Source: Sutcliffiella rhizosphaerae (GTDB taxonomy: Bacteria > Bacillota > Bacilli > Bacillales > Bacillaceae_I). Taken from it: a DNA stretch of 64,000 nt. Where the stretch lies: NCBI RefSeq assembly GCF_917563925.1, contig NZ_CAKJTJ010000007.1, positions 62,001-126,000 on the forward strand. The letters run 5' to 3'. Position 1 is the first letter of the stretch, and each line of letters starts with the position of its first letter. The position numbers were made by a program, and so were the translations under genes. A model generated the notes under the pieces. The model was not told where the DNA came from. It ran no database searches and saw nothing but the letters and a program-made list of their open reading frames with translations. Below are positions 43,810-52,664 of this stretch, piece by piece.

Positions 43810-46044
43810 ATGAAATTTCTTAAACTATTACACTTTGAAGGAGCTTTTACCCTAAAAAATTGGTTCTTTATGTTAGGACCTTTCATCTATTTGTTAGGGA
43901 TGGCTCTTTGGTTTAATAATAACAGTCAAACGTCTACAGATTTCTATACAATCATTACGGAGTTTCTTTCCATCGGTCATACATTATCACTTGGAATTAT
44001 CTTTCTAGCCAGTGTTCTAGCCATCAGGCGAGAAAAACAAACAGTATTATTGGATTGGACTAATTCATTACCTAATTCTTTCTTGAGTATAGTACTTGCA
44101 AAATATTTAGCTCTTTTTATATATAGCAGTGTTTATTCTCTTCTATTCTTTGCTACCTTTTATTGGCTAGGAAGAGATTTTGATAAACCCTTTGCTTACT
44201 TAATGGAACAGGGAATACAGCTTACTATTCAAAGCCAACTTTCTTACGGAGTTTCTATTGCACTAGGAATGGTACTAGCTGTTTTAATTTCCAATCGAAT
44301 TGTTTACATCATAGTTTTTTGTGCATGGATGTTTGGTACCTTCTTTATGGAAGGCTTTATTATCACAAGTTACAATTTATATTTTCTTAAAACGTTTCAT
44401 TTGAACCAATTTTTTCTTGATAGCACCTCATCAGATGACTGGGGCTATCGATTAAATCAAAAAGAAAAGCTATACTCTCAAGTATTTGTTTTCTTTTTCA
44501 GTTTACTATTACTTGCAATCACCATAATAAAATCATCCACAGACAGAATTACATCTTATAGAAATAAAAAATGGATACTGTTTGCAATCGTAGTTGTCAT
44601 TACCTTTGCATCCTTTATGCCATATGGAAACTTGTGGGCAAATCGATTACAGAACTACAATTATTTAAAAGCGACAGCCAAGCAAGAGGAGTATTACTCT
44701 TATGATCAAGCCAGTTTTGAAAATTTTTATGACGTAGAAAGCTATCATTTACATGTAACGAGAACAGGTAACTCAACATTCACCGTTCATGCTGAATTAT
44801 TGATACCAAAAAACGATCACTCAGAAATTAATTTTTCTCTATATCCTACCTTTGAAATAGAGTCTATAAAATGGAATGGGCAACCTATTTCATTTGAGAA
44901 AAAGAACTATTTAATACAATTGCCTCCTCTAGAACAAGAAAATATTAATCGTATAGAGGTAATCTATAAGGGTAGTTTGAATGAGTGGGGTTATATCAAT
45001 TCACAAGAAAGAAACTATGCTTTTTTACACAAAAATGATATGTTCTTTCCTTCCTATATTGGATGGTATCCTCTTCCAGGAGATTATGCTATTTATACAA
45101 TTGTAGATAATGAATTTGATTCTTATTTATATAACATTTTGTATAATAGGCTATTCATATTGCAGCAAAACCTCCCTGATTCAGACTATTACGTGGAATT
45201 ACAAGGGTTTCAGCAGCAAGTATATAGTAGTGGTGAGAGAAAAGTTGAAGATGGAAAGCAAGTTTTTTCAAATTTAAAAGCTAAGGGAATAACTTTGCTT
45301 TCTAACCAAAATGTAATAGAAGCAGATAATATTCTACCTTTTCCTGTTATATCCACTCCTGCTAATGCAAAGAAGTTAGGGGAGGAACTAAACGACTTGT
45401 CCCAAGCAGTTCAATACTTTAGCTCCTGGCTTGACATATCTGAAGTGCATTCAATCAAATTGGCTTATCTCCCTTCATTAAGAATAACGGGAATGGAATC
45501 CTATCCAACCAACCAACTTGACAAAACGTTATTTTTTGAAAATAAAATAGCAAGCATCACTTATATAGATGAAGAACTTGTTGATGTCACCATGTTAGAC
45601 TTAAAAACTCAACTTTTATCATACATGTTATTCAAGGAATTTGGAGTATCTACGAATCATAGTGAAGCTGACGTTCTACAAGGAATTAACGAGGCATATC
45701 TAGTTGTACTATTTAAAGATTTGTACAACTATGAATGGGATGATTTCTATATATTCAATTGGTCTTCAAGTAATTATCTTTCAGCGTCATCTCATTTGAG
45801 TTGGAATTTGAATCTTGAGGAACAAACTACACTTGAAGCAATAGATAAAATGATTGATGAGTATCACCCTAATTACAATGAACGTATTATTCTTATGATT
45901 ATTAAAGAAATTGAAAAAGGGAACTTAGATAAAGTAAAAGTACTATTAAAAGAAATTTACTGGGACATTCAAACCAATAAGAAGGATTCCTTCACATATT
46001 TTGAGTGGTTAAATTACTGGAAAAATACGTTTGAAAGTGGGTGA
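43810..46044 (+). CDS. ABC permease fused to an M1-aminopeptidase-like domain lacking the zinc motif
   Basis: 744 aa. The N-terminal third has about six or seven membrane helices (roughly 18-36, 48-70, 96-120, 140-165, 172-195, 218-238, 252-270). The remainder (about 280-744) is predicted outside and starts with a beta-sandwich like that of M1 peptidases (S-I-K-W-N-G-Q-P-I-S, I-E-V-I-Y-K-G). Where HExxH would be expected there is L-S-Y-M-L-F-K-E-F-G, so peptidase activity is unlikely. It pairs with the upstream ATPase. ABC-2 permeases with M1 domains are known; a degenerate one is less usual. Confidence 0.7.
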   Translation: MKFLKLLHFEGAFTLKNWFFMLGPFIYLLGMALWFNNNSQTSTDFYTIITEFLSIGHTLSLGIIFLASVLAIRREKQTVLLDWTNSLPNSFLSIVLAKYLALFIYSSVYSLLFFATFYWLGRDFDKPFAYLMEQGIQLTIQSQLSYGVSIALGMVLAVLISNRIVYIIVFCAWMFGTFFMEGFIITSYNLYFLKTFHLNQFFLDSTSSDDWGYRLNQKEKLYSQVFVFFFSLLLLAITIIKSSTDRITSYRNKKWILFAIVVVITFASFMPYGNLWANRLQNYNYLKATAKQEEYYSYDQASFENFYDVESYHLHVTRTGNSTFTVHAELLIPKNDHSEINFSLYPTFEIESIKWNGQPISFEKKNYLIQLPPLEQENINRIEVIYKGSLNEWGYINSQERNYAFLHKNDMFFPSYIGWYPLPGDYAIYTIVDNEFDSYLYNILYNRLFILQQNLPDSDYYVELQGFQQQVYSSGERKVEDGKQVFSNLKAKGITLLSNQNVIEADNILPFPVISTPANAKKLGEELNDLSQAVQYFSSWLDISEVHSIKLAYLPSLRITGMESYPTNQLDKTLFFENKIASITYIDEELVDVTMLDLKTQLLSYMLFKEFGVSTNHSEADVLQGINEAYLVVLFKDLYNYEWDDFYIFNWSSSNYLSASSHLSWNLNLEEQTTLEAIDKMIDEYHPNYNERIILMIIKEIEKGNLDKVKVLLKEIYWDIQTNKKDSFTYFEWLNYWKNTFESG

Positions 46045-46050
46045 GATTTG

Positions 46051-46656
46051 GTGATAAGTGATGAAATGCTATTGGAACAAATGGCAGATGGAGATCAGGC
46101 AGCTTTTGAAGCCTTTATTCATCGTTATCATGTTCCGATACATCAATATGTAGAACGACTACTAAAAGATGCTAAAAAAGCAGAAGATGTCGTACAAGAA
46201 ACATTTATTAGGTTATTAAAACAATTAAAAAACAAACAAATTCCCAGTTATCCAAAAGCATGGCTATATAGAGTCGCCTCTAATATTTGCAAAGATTATT
46301 GGAGGAGTGCACAGTATCGTTCAGAAGATACGGCGAAAGAAGAAATGCCTGTCACGGAAGATCCACTGGCATCAGTTGTTGAAATTTATGAAAAACAAGA
46401 GACAAGAAAAGAAATACTTCACTCATTAAGTCATCTGTCACAATCTCAACAGCAAATTGTCATGCTCCGGTTCTACCAAGATATGAAACTCAAGGAGATT
46501 GCAGAAATAATGGACTTACCGTTAGGAACCGTAAAATCTAATCTATTCCACGCTTTAAAAAAGCTTAAAAAGGTACTTGAAGAAGATGAAGAGGAGGCGA
46601 TTGAAAATGAAAGAACAACACAACCAAGAACAAGAACTATATCAGCTGGAAGATGA
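46051..46656 (+). CDS. ECF-type RNA polymerase sigma factor
   Basis: 201 aa from GTG 46051, with GGGTGAG seven bases upstream (a TTG three bases earlier is possible). Region 2 includes D-Q-A-A-F-E-A-F-I...D-V-V-Q-E-T-F-I-R (about 15-60), and region 4 has L-S-H-L-S-Q-S-Q-Q-Q-I-V-M-L-R-F...G-T-V-K-S-N-L-F-H-A (about 132-180). It lies four bases or so after the permease gene, inside the transporter operon. The overlapping next gene is a likely membrane partner. A role in sensing envelope or antimicrobial stress is inference. Confidence 0.9.
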   Translation: MISDEMLLEQMADGDQAAFEAFIHRYHVPIHQYVERLLKDAKKAEDVVQETFIRLLKQLKNKQIPSYPKAWLYRVASNICKDYWRSAQYRSEDTAKEEMPVTEDPLASVVEIYEKQETRKEILHSLSHLSQSQQQIVMLRFYQDMKLKEIAEIMDLPLGTVKSNLFHALKKLKKVLEEDEEEAIENERTTQPRTRTISAGR

Positions 46657-47416
46657 ATTAAAAGACGCATTTTCTTCGTATGTCGTAAAGGCACCTTCAA
46701 GCCAAGATACTAAAGCTTTGTTAGCATCACTTCAACCTGCATTTAACGAAATCGGGAATGAACCAGTGGAAGAGATTAATTTTAATTCTATTGAGCCACC
46801 AAGTCTAATATCACAACTAAAAGCACAAGTTTCTTTTTACCAATGGCATTTTTGGATTGCAAGCATGCTTATCTTTATTATGTTAACTCTATTAGCATCT
46901 AACCAACCATTTTCAGATGCAAAAATATATTTTCAGTTTGCCGTTCCATTGTCCATTTTATTAGGGATATTCTATACGTATCAAACATGGAATAAACAAA
47001 TGCGGACCATTGAAAGCATTACACCTTTCCCTCCTGCATTGCTTTTATTAAGTAGAATGATTGTTATTTTTGCTATGAATATTTTATTTGGTATAGTAGG
47101 CTCTGTTTATATAAGTTTGACTACGGAATTGGCATTTAACCTGCTTTCCTTTCTACTCTATTGGATCGCTCCATCGATGTTTATTTATGGAGTAATTGCT
47201 TATATGATGATGCGAAAAGGTGTTAAATACGGAATCGGACTTGGAATAGCAACCTGGATTGGGTTTATACTTTCTGGGCCAATCTATCAAATCATTTTTG
47301 GATATGTAGGGGTTTCCTATAGCCAGGTATTGTTTGCGCAAGGAACACTCATAACATTAGGATTATTACTATTATTCCTGTCCTATAAAAAAAGTTTAAA
47401 TATCCAGACAGTGTAA
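46607..47416 (+). CDS. membrane protein, possible anti-sigma partner or ABC permease
   Basis: 269 aa from ATG 46607 (GAGGAGG upstream), overlapping the sigma gene by 50 bp. A soluble N-terminal part of about 75 residues (acidic, helical) is followed by about six membrane helices (roughly 88-105, 112-128, 150-172, 178-200, 210-230, 240-258). The overlap with the sigma gene suggests an anti-sigma role; the helices suggest it may also be the permease for the following ATPase. It lacks a recognisable zinc anti-sigma motif (H-x3-C-x2-C). Confidence 0.6.
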   Translation: MKEQHNQEQELYQLEDELKDAFSSYVVKAPSSQDTKALLASLQPAFNEIGNEPVEEINFNSIEPPSLISQLKAQVSFYQWHFWIASMLIFIMLTLLASNQPFSDAKIYFQFAVPLSILLGIFYTYQTWNKQMRTIESITPFPPALLLLSRMIVIFAMNILFGIVGSVYISLTTELAFNLLSFLLYWIAPSMFIYGVIAYMMMRKGVKYGIGLGIATWIGFILSGPIYQIIFGYVGVSYSQVLFAQGTLITLGLLLLFLSYKKSLNIQTV

Positions 47417-47434
47417 GACAATTGAGGCCTTCAA

Positions 47435-48301
47435 ATGATAAAAATAAATGACATTCAGTGGAAATACAAAAAGTTCTCTTTGACTATTGAAGAACTAACT
47501 ATTCAACATGGCATTAATATTCTCGTCGGTCATAACGGGTCTGGAAAGTCTACCTTGTTAAGCCTTTTGGCAACCGCCAAGAGGCCATCACAAGGTGAGA
47601 TTAGCTACCATGGAGATACGATGAATTCCAATCTCCTAGCGGTAAGGAGTAAAATTGGCTATGTTCCTACTGGGTTAGAGCTTTATCAGGATTTTACTCC
47701 AGTAAAGCTTTTACTTTATTTATCCCAATTAAAAGGACTCCCAAAGAAGCTTTCTATTCATCAAACAGAAGAGCTACTCTCAATCTTTCATTTAAGAGAT
47801 GTTCAAAAAACAAAAATTAAACGACTCTCCCAAGGGATGCAACAGCGTTTAGCTTTAGCACAAGCATTTTTAGGAAAACCAACCTATATCTTTTTAGACG
47901 AACCTCTTAATTATTTAGATATTCACGAGCGGAAAAGCCTGCTAAACTTTTTATCGAAAATTGCTCCACATACTATTATTCTTGTTGCTACCCATGAATT
48001 AAATGAGTGGGAGGCAATCTGTAACTCCGTCATTTGGATGAATGAAGGAACCCTACAATACGAAGGAACTAAAACAATGTGGAAACACGAATTGCCTCTT
48101 ACAATATGGACAGGTGAAATGGAAGATAGTTTGTACGAAAATTTTTCCAAAAAACATCTTATTGTCTATGCTGGAAGAATAAAAGATAAACTTGTGGTGA
48201 GATGTGCAAACAGTCTAAAACCCGCACCAGGATTTAAAGCTGTAGCACCTACTATGGAAGATGCATTTTTTATCAGAAAACATAGCCAGCAAAGAAGCTG
48301 A
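47435..48301 (+). CDS. ABC transporter ATPase, second in the ECF-linked operon
   Basis: 288 aa. Walker A G-H-N-G-S-G-K-S-T (about 32-40), signature L-S-Q-G-M-Q-Q-R-L-A-L-A-Q, Walker B Y-I-F-L-D-E-P, H-switch A-T-H-E-L. It starts 18 bp after the preceding gene with a weak site (TTGAGG). It and the first ATPase are paralogues. It probably pairs with the preceding membrane protein. A terminator overlaps its stop. Confidence 0.88.
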   Translation: MIKINDIQWKYKKFSLTIEELTIQHGINILVGHNGSGKSTLLSLLATAKRPSQGEISYHGDTMNSNLLAVRSKIGYVPTGLELYQDFTPVKLLLYLSQLKGLPKKLSIHQTEELLSIFHLRDVQKTKIKRLSQGMQQRLALAQAFLGKPTYIFLDEPLNYLDIHERKSLLNFLSKIAPHTIILVATHELNEWEAICNSVIWMNEGTLQYEGTKTMWKHELPLTIWTGEMEDSLYENFSKKHLIVYAGRIKDKLVVRCANSLKPAPGFKAVAPTMEDAFFIRKHSQQRS

Positions 48302-48321
48302 AATATTGTAGCTTCTTTTTT
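48294..48321 (+). terminator. terminator overlapping the stop of the second ATPase gene
   Basis: GAAGCT - 10-base loop - AGCTTC followed by TTTTTT; the TGA stop lies in the hairpin. Confidence 0.85.
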
Positions 48322-48326
48322 GCTTA

Positions 48327-48557
48327 TGAGGTTCGAAGGGATCTAATGCAAATTTTGAATCGGCAAGGGCTAGCTCCATGGCTTTGTCCTCGAGATCTTA
48401 AGATCCTTTTCTTCCAAGTACCCCATTCAGGTTTTTCATGAGGACGTGTTAAAAATGGTGATAATTGATACCTATCCCAATCCTTTGTATAATTGTTATT
48501 GGCACAAACATTTGAGGAATACCCATTATCATCTTTTGTTTTGAAAAGTACAGACTC
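48327..48557 (-). pseudogene. possible decayed gene fragment
   Basis: A 77-codon minus-strand frame is open between TAA at 48558-48560 and TAA at 48324-48326, with no ATG. Its composition looks protein-like, with Y-T-K-D-W-D-R-Y-Q-L-S-P-F-L-T-R-P-H and E-K-P-E-W-G-T-W-K-K-R. No family recognised. It has no ribosome site. It may be the tail of a lost gene. Confidence 0.3.
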
Positions 48558-48657
48558 TTACAATTATTAGATATCGATGAATAGTCTTAACTAATGGGAT
48601 TTATAGTAGTTTTTCTTTAGAAGTGTCAATTATTGATCTCAGAGAGGGATGATTTAG

Positions 48658-49098
48658 ATGGATACTCAAGTATTTACGAAAATGAACATACAAAGAACTG
48701 CAAATGAAATTTTTGAAGCAATCGTAGATCCGGAAAAAATAGGGAATTTTTGGTTCTCAAAGAGCTCTGAACGTTGGGAACAAGGTAAAACAATAACATT
48801 GAGATATGACGAATATAATGCTCAAGGCAATATAAAGGTATTAGAAATAGTGAATAATAAGCAAATCGTGTTCTCGTGGGGAGATTATGGACAAGAAACA
48901 GTTGTAACTATTACGTTAAAAGAGTGGAATAGTTCAAATTCAGATATTGAAGTTAACGAATCAGGTTTGAATGAAGATGACCCGGAAATAGTAAATAAAA
49001 TGATGGGACAGAAAGAAGGTTGGGTATATACCTTAACTTGTTTAAAGGGTTATTTGGAAAATGATGTGACTACGCTAAGAGCATCATTAATTAAGTAA
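48658..49098 (+). CDS. SRPBCC/AHSA1-domain protein
   Basis: 146 aa, single START-like domain. I-Q-R-T-A-N-E-I-F-E-A-I-V-D-P-E-K-I (about 11-28), F-W-F-S, and the C-terminal G-W-V-Y-T-L-T-C-L-K-G-Y-L are typical of the 'activator of Hsp90 ATPase homologue 1-like' group. ATG with AGAGAGGG upstream. Small-molecule binding is likely; ligand unknown. Single gene. Confidence 0.85.
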   Translation: MDTQVFTKMNIQRTANEIFEAIVDPEKIGNFWFSKSSERWEQGKTITLRYDEYNAQGNIKVLEIVNNKQIVFSWGDYGQETVVTITLKEWNSSNSDIEVNESGLNEDDPEIVNKMMGQKEGWVYTLTCLKGYLENDVTTLRASLIK

Positions 49099-49167
49099 AA
49101 CTTCATCGACCACACGAAAAAAATACAAGGTTCACTTGTGGACTTTTTGATGAGATAGTTGTAATAG

Positions 49168-49203
49168 ATGGGGAACCTCAACAAATGACGGTTCCCCATT
49201 TAA
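49168..49203 (+). terminator. hairpin after the SRPBCC gene
   Basis: ATGGGGAACC - 12-base loop - GGTTCCCCAT followed by TTAACTT. Perfect 10-bp stem, poor T-run, 70 bases after the stop. A weaker hairpin (CCACA / TGTGG, 49113-49138) precedes it. Confidence 0.6.
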
Positions 49204-49380
49204 CTTAACAGTGCATTTCATCCAACCCTCATATGCCTGACAGGCTTTTGATGTAATGTAAGTTTCATATATTCCCAATATCTTTGTAATGTACTTGTGT
49301 TGTATAATTATGTTGGGAGATTCTTTTCTGATTGACGATTTGGTACATACTGGAGCCTTTGTTTATAAGGAGTATTGAAG

Positions 49381-50532
49381 ATGATTACACATTTTAAAAA
49401 GCTTGACTGGATATTGATAGCTGCAATCGTGCTGCTATGTACATATGGATTGATTATGGTTTATAGTGCAGGTATGCTGCTAGGTTATGAAAGACACGGA
49501 GACTATGCCTACTTTTTTAATCGTCAAAAGGACTGGCTGATTATTGGTATACCTGTTTTTATTTTTGCTATTATTACTAATTATAGAATTTATGATAAAC
49601 TTACTCCAATTTTTGTTGGAGGCATTATTCTCGGACTATTATTAGTATTAATTCCATTCATTGGAGTAGAGGTTAATGGATCTAGAAGATGGTTGGAGTT
49701 TGGTTTTCGTATACAACCTTCAGAAATCGCAAAATTAGTGATGATTATTTATTTTGCAAGGGTATATGCAAGAAAACAGCCATATATCCATCAGTTTAAA
49801 CAAGGGATTATGCCACCATTAGCAGTGCTAGTTTTTATATTCTTTTTAATTCTTCTCCAGCCTGATTTAGGGACAGGCACATCTATACTTGTCGCTTGTG
49901 GAGCAATTCTAATTTGCTCTGGAGCTAAATGGAAGCATATCATTGTGTTAGCTACCATTGCAGCAGTTTCTGTTGGCTTCCTGGCAACATCTGCTAGCTA
50001 TAGAATGGAACGCTTAACCTCGTTTATCGATCCTTTCGGAAACGAATCTGATACTGGGTTTCAATTAGTTAACTCTTTTATTGCTATAGGAGATGCTGGG
50101 ATTTTTGGAAGAGGCCTTGGCCAGGGAATCCATAAATTAGGATACTTGCCTGAAGCCCATACCGATTTTATTCTGGCAGTCATTTCTGAAGAATTAGGTA
50201 TTTTCGGGATATTGTTTCTTTTTCTCCTTTACTTGATAATATTGATTAGAGGAGTTAGAATTGGCGTCGCCATTAAAGAGCCGTTTGGAAAACTGCTCGC
50301 ACTTGGAATCACTTTTCAAATTAGCAGTCAGGTTTTCTTTAATGCTGGTGCGGTAAGTGGTGTTTTACCAATTACCGGAATCACACTACCGTTTATAAGT
50401 TATGGGGGATCCTCCCTCCTTATCACTATTTTTGCAGCAGGAGTTCTTGTCCACTTATCGAAACACGCCACCATTGCGCGAGAAGCTAGAGAGGAGACAG
50501 AATCTACATGGGGTCAGAAAATAACAAGCTAG
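49381..50532 (+). CDS. SEDS-family protein (FtsW/RodA/SpoVE), first of a tandem pair
   Basis: 383 aa from ATG 49381 with AAGGAG eight bases upstream; the in-frame TTG at 49375 is too close to it. Ten membrane helices. Signature segments: N-G-S-R-R-W-L, Q-P-S-E-I-A-K-L, L-L-Q-P-D-L-G-T-G, and the C-terminal P-I-T-G-I-T-L-P-F-I-S-Y-G-G-S-S-L. SEDS proteins polymerise lipid II glycan strands with a partner class B PBP. No PBP gene is adjacent. It overlaps the next gene by 25 bp. Confidence 0.9.
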   Translation: MITHFKKLDWILIAAIVLLCTYGLIMVYSAGMLLGYERHGDYAYFFNRQKDWLIIGIPVFIFAIITNYRIYDKLTPIFVGGIILGLLLVLIPFIGVEVNGSRRWLEFGFRIQPSEIAKLVMIIYFARVYARKQPYIHQFKQGIMPPLAVLVFIFFLILLQPDLGTGTSILVACGAILICSGAKWKHIIVLATIAAVSVGFLATSASYRMERLTSFIDPFGNESDTGFQLVNSFIAIGDAGIFGRGLGQGIHKLGYLPEAHTDFILAVISEELGIFGILFLFLLYLIILIRGVRIGVAIKEPFGKLLALGITFQISSQVFFNAGAVSGVLPITGITLPFISYGGSSLLITIFAAGVLVHLSKHATIAREAREETESTWGQKITS

Positions 50533-51674
50533 AGTATAATCGTATTGATTATACGCTGTTATTTCTGCTGTTTTTACTATTTATTATCAGTTTATTAGCT
50601 GTTTATAGTGCATCGGGTCAATATTTTGCTAATGACCCGTATTATTTTGTAAAACGGCAGATTGTTTGGTACATCGTTGGTATTGGCATTATGTTTGCCA
50701 TTATGTTTTTTGATTATGAGTTATTGGAAAATCTCGCCTTACCTTTTTATTCGATAGGGCTTATCCTTCTTTTTGCTGTTGAATTCATTGGTACCGAGAG
50801 AAATGGTTCACAGCGTTGGATTAATCTTGGTGGGTTTTTACTCCAACCTTCAGAGTTTATGAAAATCTTCTTACTTCTTGTACTTTCAGGAGTAATTTAT
50901 AAATGGTCTAAAGAGAAGCACGAGTTGGATAACAAGACACCATTAAGTGTGGTAGTAAAAATTATGGCCTATTCTTTACCACCTTTTGGGCTTATTCTTT
51001 TACAGCCTGATTTAGGAACTGCTTTAGTAGTAGGAGCTTTAATGGTTACCATGCTATTCATCAGCGGTGCATCCTGGCGAATTCTCTCCATCATAGCTGG
51101 AAGTGCAACAGCTGGTTTAGCAACTTTGGTTTATTTGCATAATAATTATTTTGAGCTCTTTTCGAAGGTTATTAAACCCCATCAACTGGAAAGAATCTAT
51201 GGATGGTTAAGCCGTGAAGAGTACGCGTCATCCTATGGTTTTCAGCTGACTGAGGCATTAAAAGGCATTGGTTCTGGTCAAGTAGCAGGCCGAGGTTTTT
51301 TAGAGGGCGTTCAATCGCAAAGCGGACGTATTCCTGAAGTTCAGACTGACTTTATTTTTGCCTTGATTGGTGAAGAATTTGGATTTGTTGGTGCAACCCT
51401 TGTTATTTCGATATACTTTATCATGATTTACCGATTAATTATTATTGCCATTAGCTGTGATAACCCTTATGGAACCTATCTCGTAACAGGCGTTGTCGGC
51501 CTGCTTGCATTCCAAATCTTTCAAAATATCGCCATGACCATCGGATTAATGCCTATAACAGGACTTGCTCTTCCATTTATGAGCTACGGGGGAAGTGCAT
51601 TGCTCACTAATATGATGGCTATGGGTATAGTGATGAGTGTGAAATATCGAACGAAGAAATTTATGTTTAAATAA
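50508..51674 (+). CDS. SEDS-family protein (FtsW/RodA/SpoVE), second of a tandem pair
   Basis: 388 aa, ten membrane helices. N-G-S-Q-R-W-I, Q-P-S-E-F-M-K-I, L-L-Q-P-D-L-G-T-A and P-I-T-G-L-A-L-P-F-M-S-Y-G-G-S-A-L as in the first copy. ATG inside the upstream end with GAGAGGAG upstream, so translation is coupled. The two differ clearly, so the duplication is old. Acting as a hetero-pair is a possibility. Confidence 0.9.
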   Translation: MGSENNKLEYNRIDYTLLFLLFLLFIISLLAVYSASGQYFANDPYYFVKRQIVWYIVGIGIMFAIMFFDYELLENLALPFYSIGLILLFAVEFIGTERNGSQRWINLGGFLLQPSEFMKIFLLLVLSGVIYKWSKEKHELDNKTPLSVVVKIMAYSLPPFGLILLQPDLGTALVVGALMVTMLFISGASWRILSIIAGSATAGLATLVYLHNNYFELFSKVIKPHQLERIYGWLSREEYASSYGFQLTEALKGIGSGQVAGRGFLEGVQSQSGRIPEVQTDFIFALIGEEFGFVGATLVISIYFIMIYRLIIIAISCDNPYGTYLVTGVVGLLAFQIFQNIAMTIGLMPITGLALPFMSYGGSALLTNMMAMGIVMSVKYRTKKFMFK

Positions 51675-51709
51675 TAAAGCGGAAGCGTAGAAGCAAAAGA
51701 CAGAAAATG

Positions 51710-51757
51710 AAGGCATATCCATACAGCCACTAAGGTGTATGTGAAATGCCTTTTTTA
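51710..51757 (+). terminator. terminator after the SEDS pair
   Basis: AAGGCAT ... ATGCCTT with an inner stem (ATAC / GTAT), followed by TTTTTATATA. Confidence 0.75.
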
Positions 51758-51819
51758 TATACAGCAAAAAAAAACAGGGCTTGTTTATTCTTCCAAACCA
51801 CTGCTCGTCGAATTTAATT

Positions 51820-52122
51820 CTATTCTTTTGGTGCCTCTAAACGCTTCTCTAATTCATCAATTCTTTTTAGGAGAGCCTCATTATGTTCTTGGAGTTCCTT
51901 ATCTCTCCCTTTTGAAGAAAAATAAGGGTCCGTTTCCCACCAGTCCATACCAATTTCTTTTGCCTTATCCACTGATGCAACAAGTAGGCGGATTTTAATT
52001 GTAAGAAGCTCTACGTCCGCTAAACCAATTTTGATATCTCCTGCGATAACAACTCCCTTATCAAGAATTTTTTCCAGTACCTCGACAAGGTTACTTGCAT
52101 TAGATGGTGTTTGCATTGTCAT
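51820..52122 (-). CDS. gvpJ: gas vesicle protein GvpJ
   Basis: 100 aa from ATG 52122 with AAGGAG upstream. GvpA-like fold: [18 protein letters not shown] (about 11-28), then L-A-D-V-E-L-L-T-I-K-I-R-L-L-V-A-S-V-D-K-A, and a polar helical tail (E-L-E-K-R-L). A minor GvpA paralogue needed for nucleation or tip formation. Last gene of the cluster; gvpT and gvpU are not found after it. Confidence 0.92.
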   Translation of the reverse strand: MTMQTPSNASNLVEVLEKILDKGVVIAGDIKIGLADVELLTIKIRLLVASVDKAKEIGMDWWETDPYFSSKGRDKELQEHNEALLKRIDELEKRLEAPKE

Positions 52123-52150
52123 AAAAACAACTCCTTCATGGACGAAAAAA

Positions 52151-52435
52151 TTATAGCAGATTTCCAAGTGGACCAAGATTGATATTTAAATCTTCATCCT
52201 CAAGTTCGAAAATCACTTTTAGCTCTTCCATTTTAATTTCCAACTTCATTAATGCTGTTCCAAGCCTCTCTATTTCTTCTTCTGATAATGTCCCGCTCTC
52301 GACCCGTCTTAGTGCATGTCGTTCAATTAACTGGCGTAATAGCTCAATTACTGTTAGTACTAATTGCGAAAGGCCTTGTTCCACATTATCTGGATCTAAT
52401 TGTATTTTTCCACTTTTTTCGGGTTGCCTCTCCAT
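52151..52435 (-). CDS. gvpK: gas vesicle protein GvpK
   Basis: 94 aa, helical. L-D-P-D-N-V-E-Q-G-L-S-Q-L-V-L-T-V-I-E-L-L-R-Q-L-I-E-R-H-A (about 13-41), then L-S-E-E-E-I-E-R-L-G-T-A-L-M-K-L-E: the GvpK family. Essential minor protein of gas vesicle assembly. Overlaps gvpS by 40 bp; GAAGAAG lies before the ATG. Confidence 0.93.
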   Translation of the reverse strand: MERQPEKSGKIQLDPDNVEQGLSQLVLTVIELLRQLIERHALRRVESGTLSEEEIERLGTALMKLEIKMEELKVIFELEDEDLNINLGPLGNLL

Positions 52436-52650
52436 TCTTCTTCCTCCTCATCAATCGTTTTCCGCTCGTTTGACTGCATTAGTTTATCAACTGACGTAAT
52501 AAGTAGTCGTAAGTCTAAATAAACTAGGTCAATGTCAGCTATTGAAATAATTAGCTCTCCCCTTAATGCAATACCTTTATCTAAAATGACATCCAAAATA
52601 TCCAAAAGAGAAACATCTTGATTTTTGTCCACTCCGTATGCTGACGGCAT
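52396..52650 (-). CDS. gvpS: gas vesicle protein GvpS (GvpA-like)
   Basis: 84 aa. S-L-L-D-I-L-D-V-I-L-D-K-G-I-A-L-R-G-E (about 14-32) and I-A-D-I-D-L-V-Y-L-D-L-R-L-L-I-T-S-V-D-K-L: a GvpA paralogue of the GvpJ/M/S group. Ends in an acidic stretch (E-E-E-E-E-W). Position between gvpL and gvpK as in B. megaterium. Confidence 0.9.
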   Translation of the reverse strand: MPSAYGVDKNQDVSLLDILDVILDKGIALRGELIISIADIDLVYLDLRLLITSVDKLMQSNERKTIDEEEEEWRGNPKKVEKYN

Positions 52651-52664
52651 TTTATCCGTACCTC

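Noticed and set aside
51675-51710. Remnant of the GCGGAAGCG repeat after the SEDS pair
   Set aside because: Only about nine bases match the 7-kb repeat; too short.
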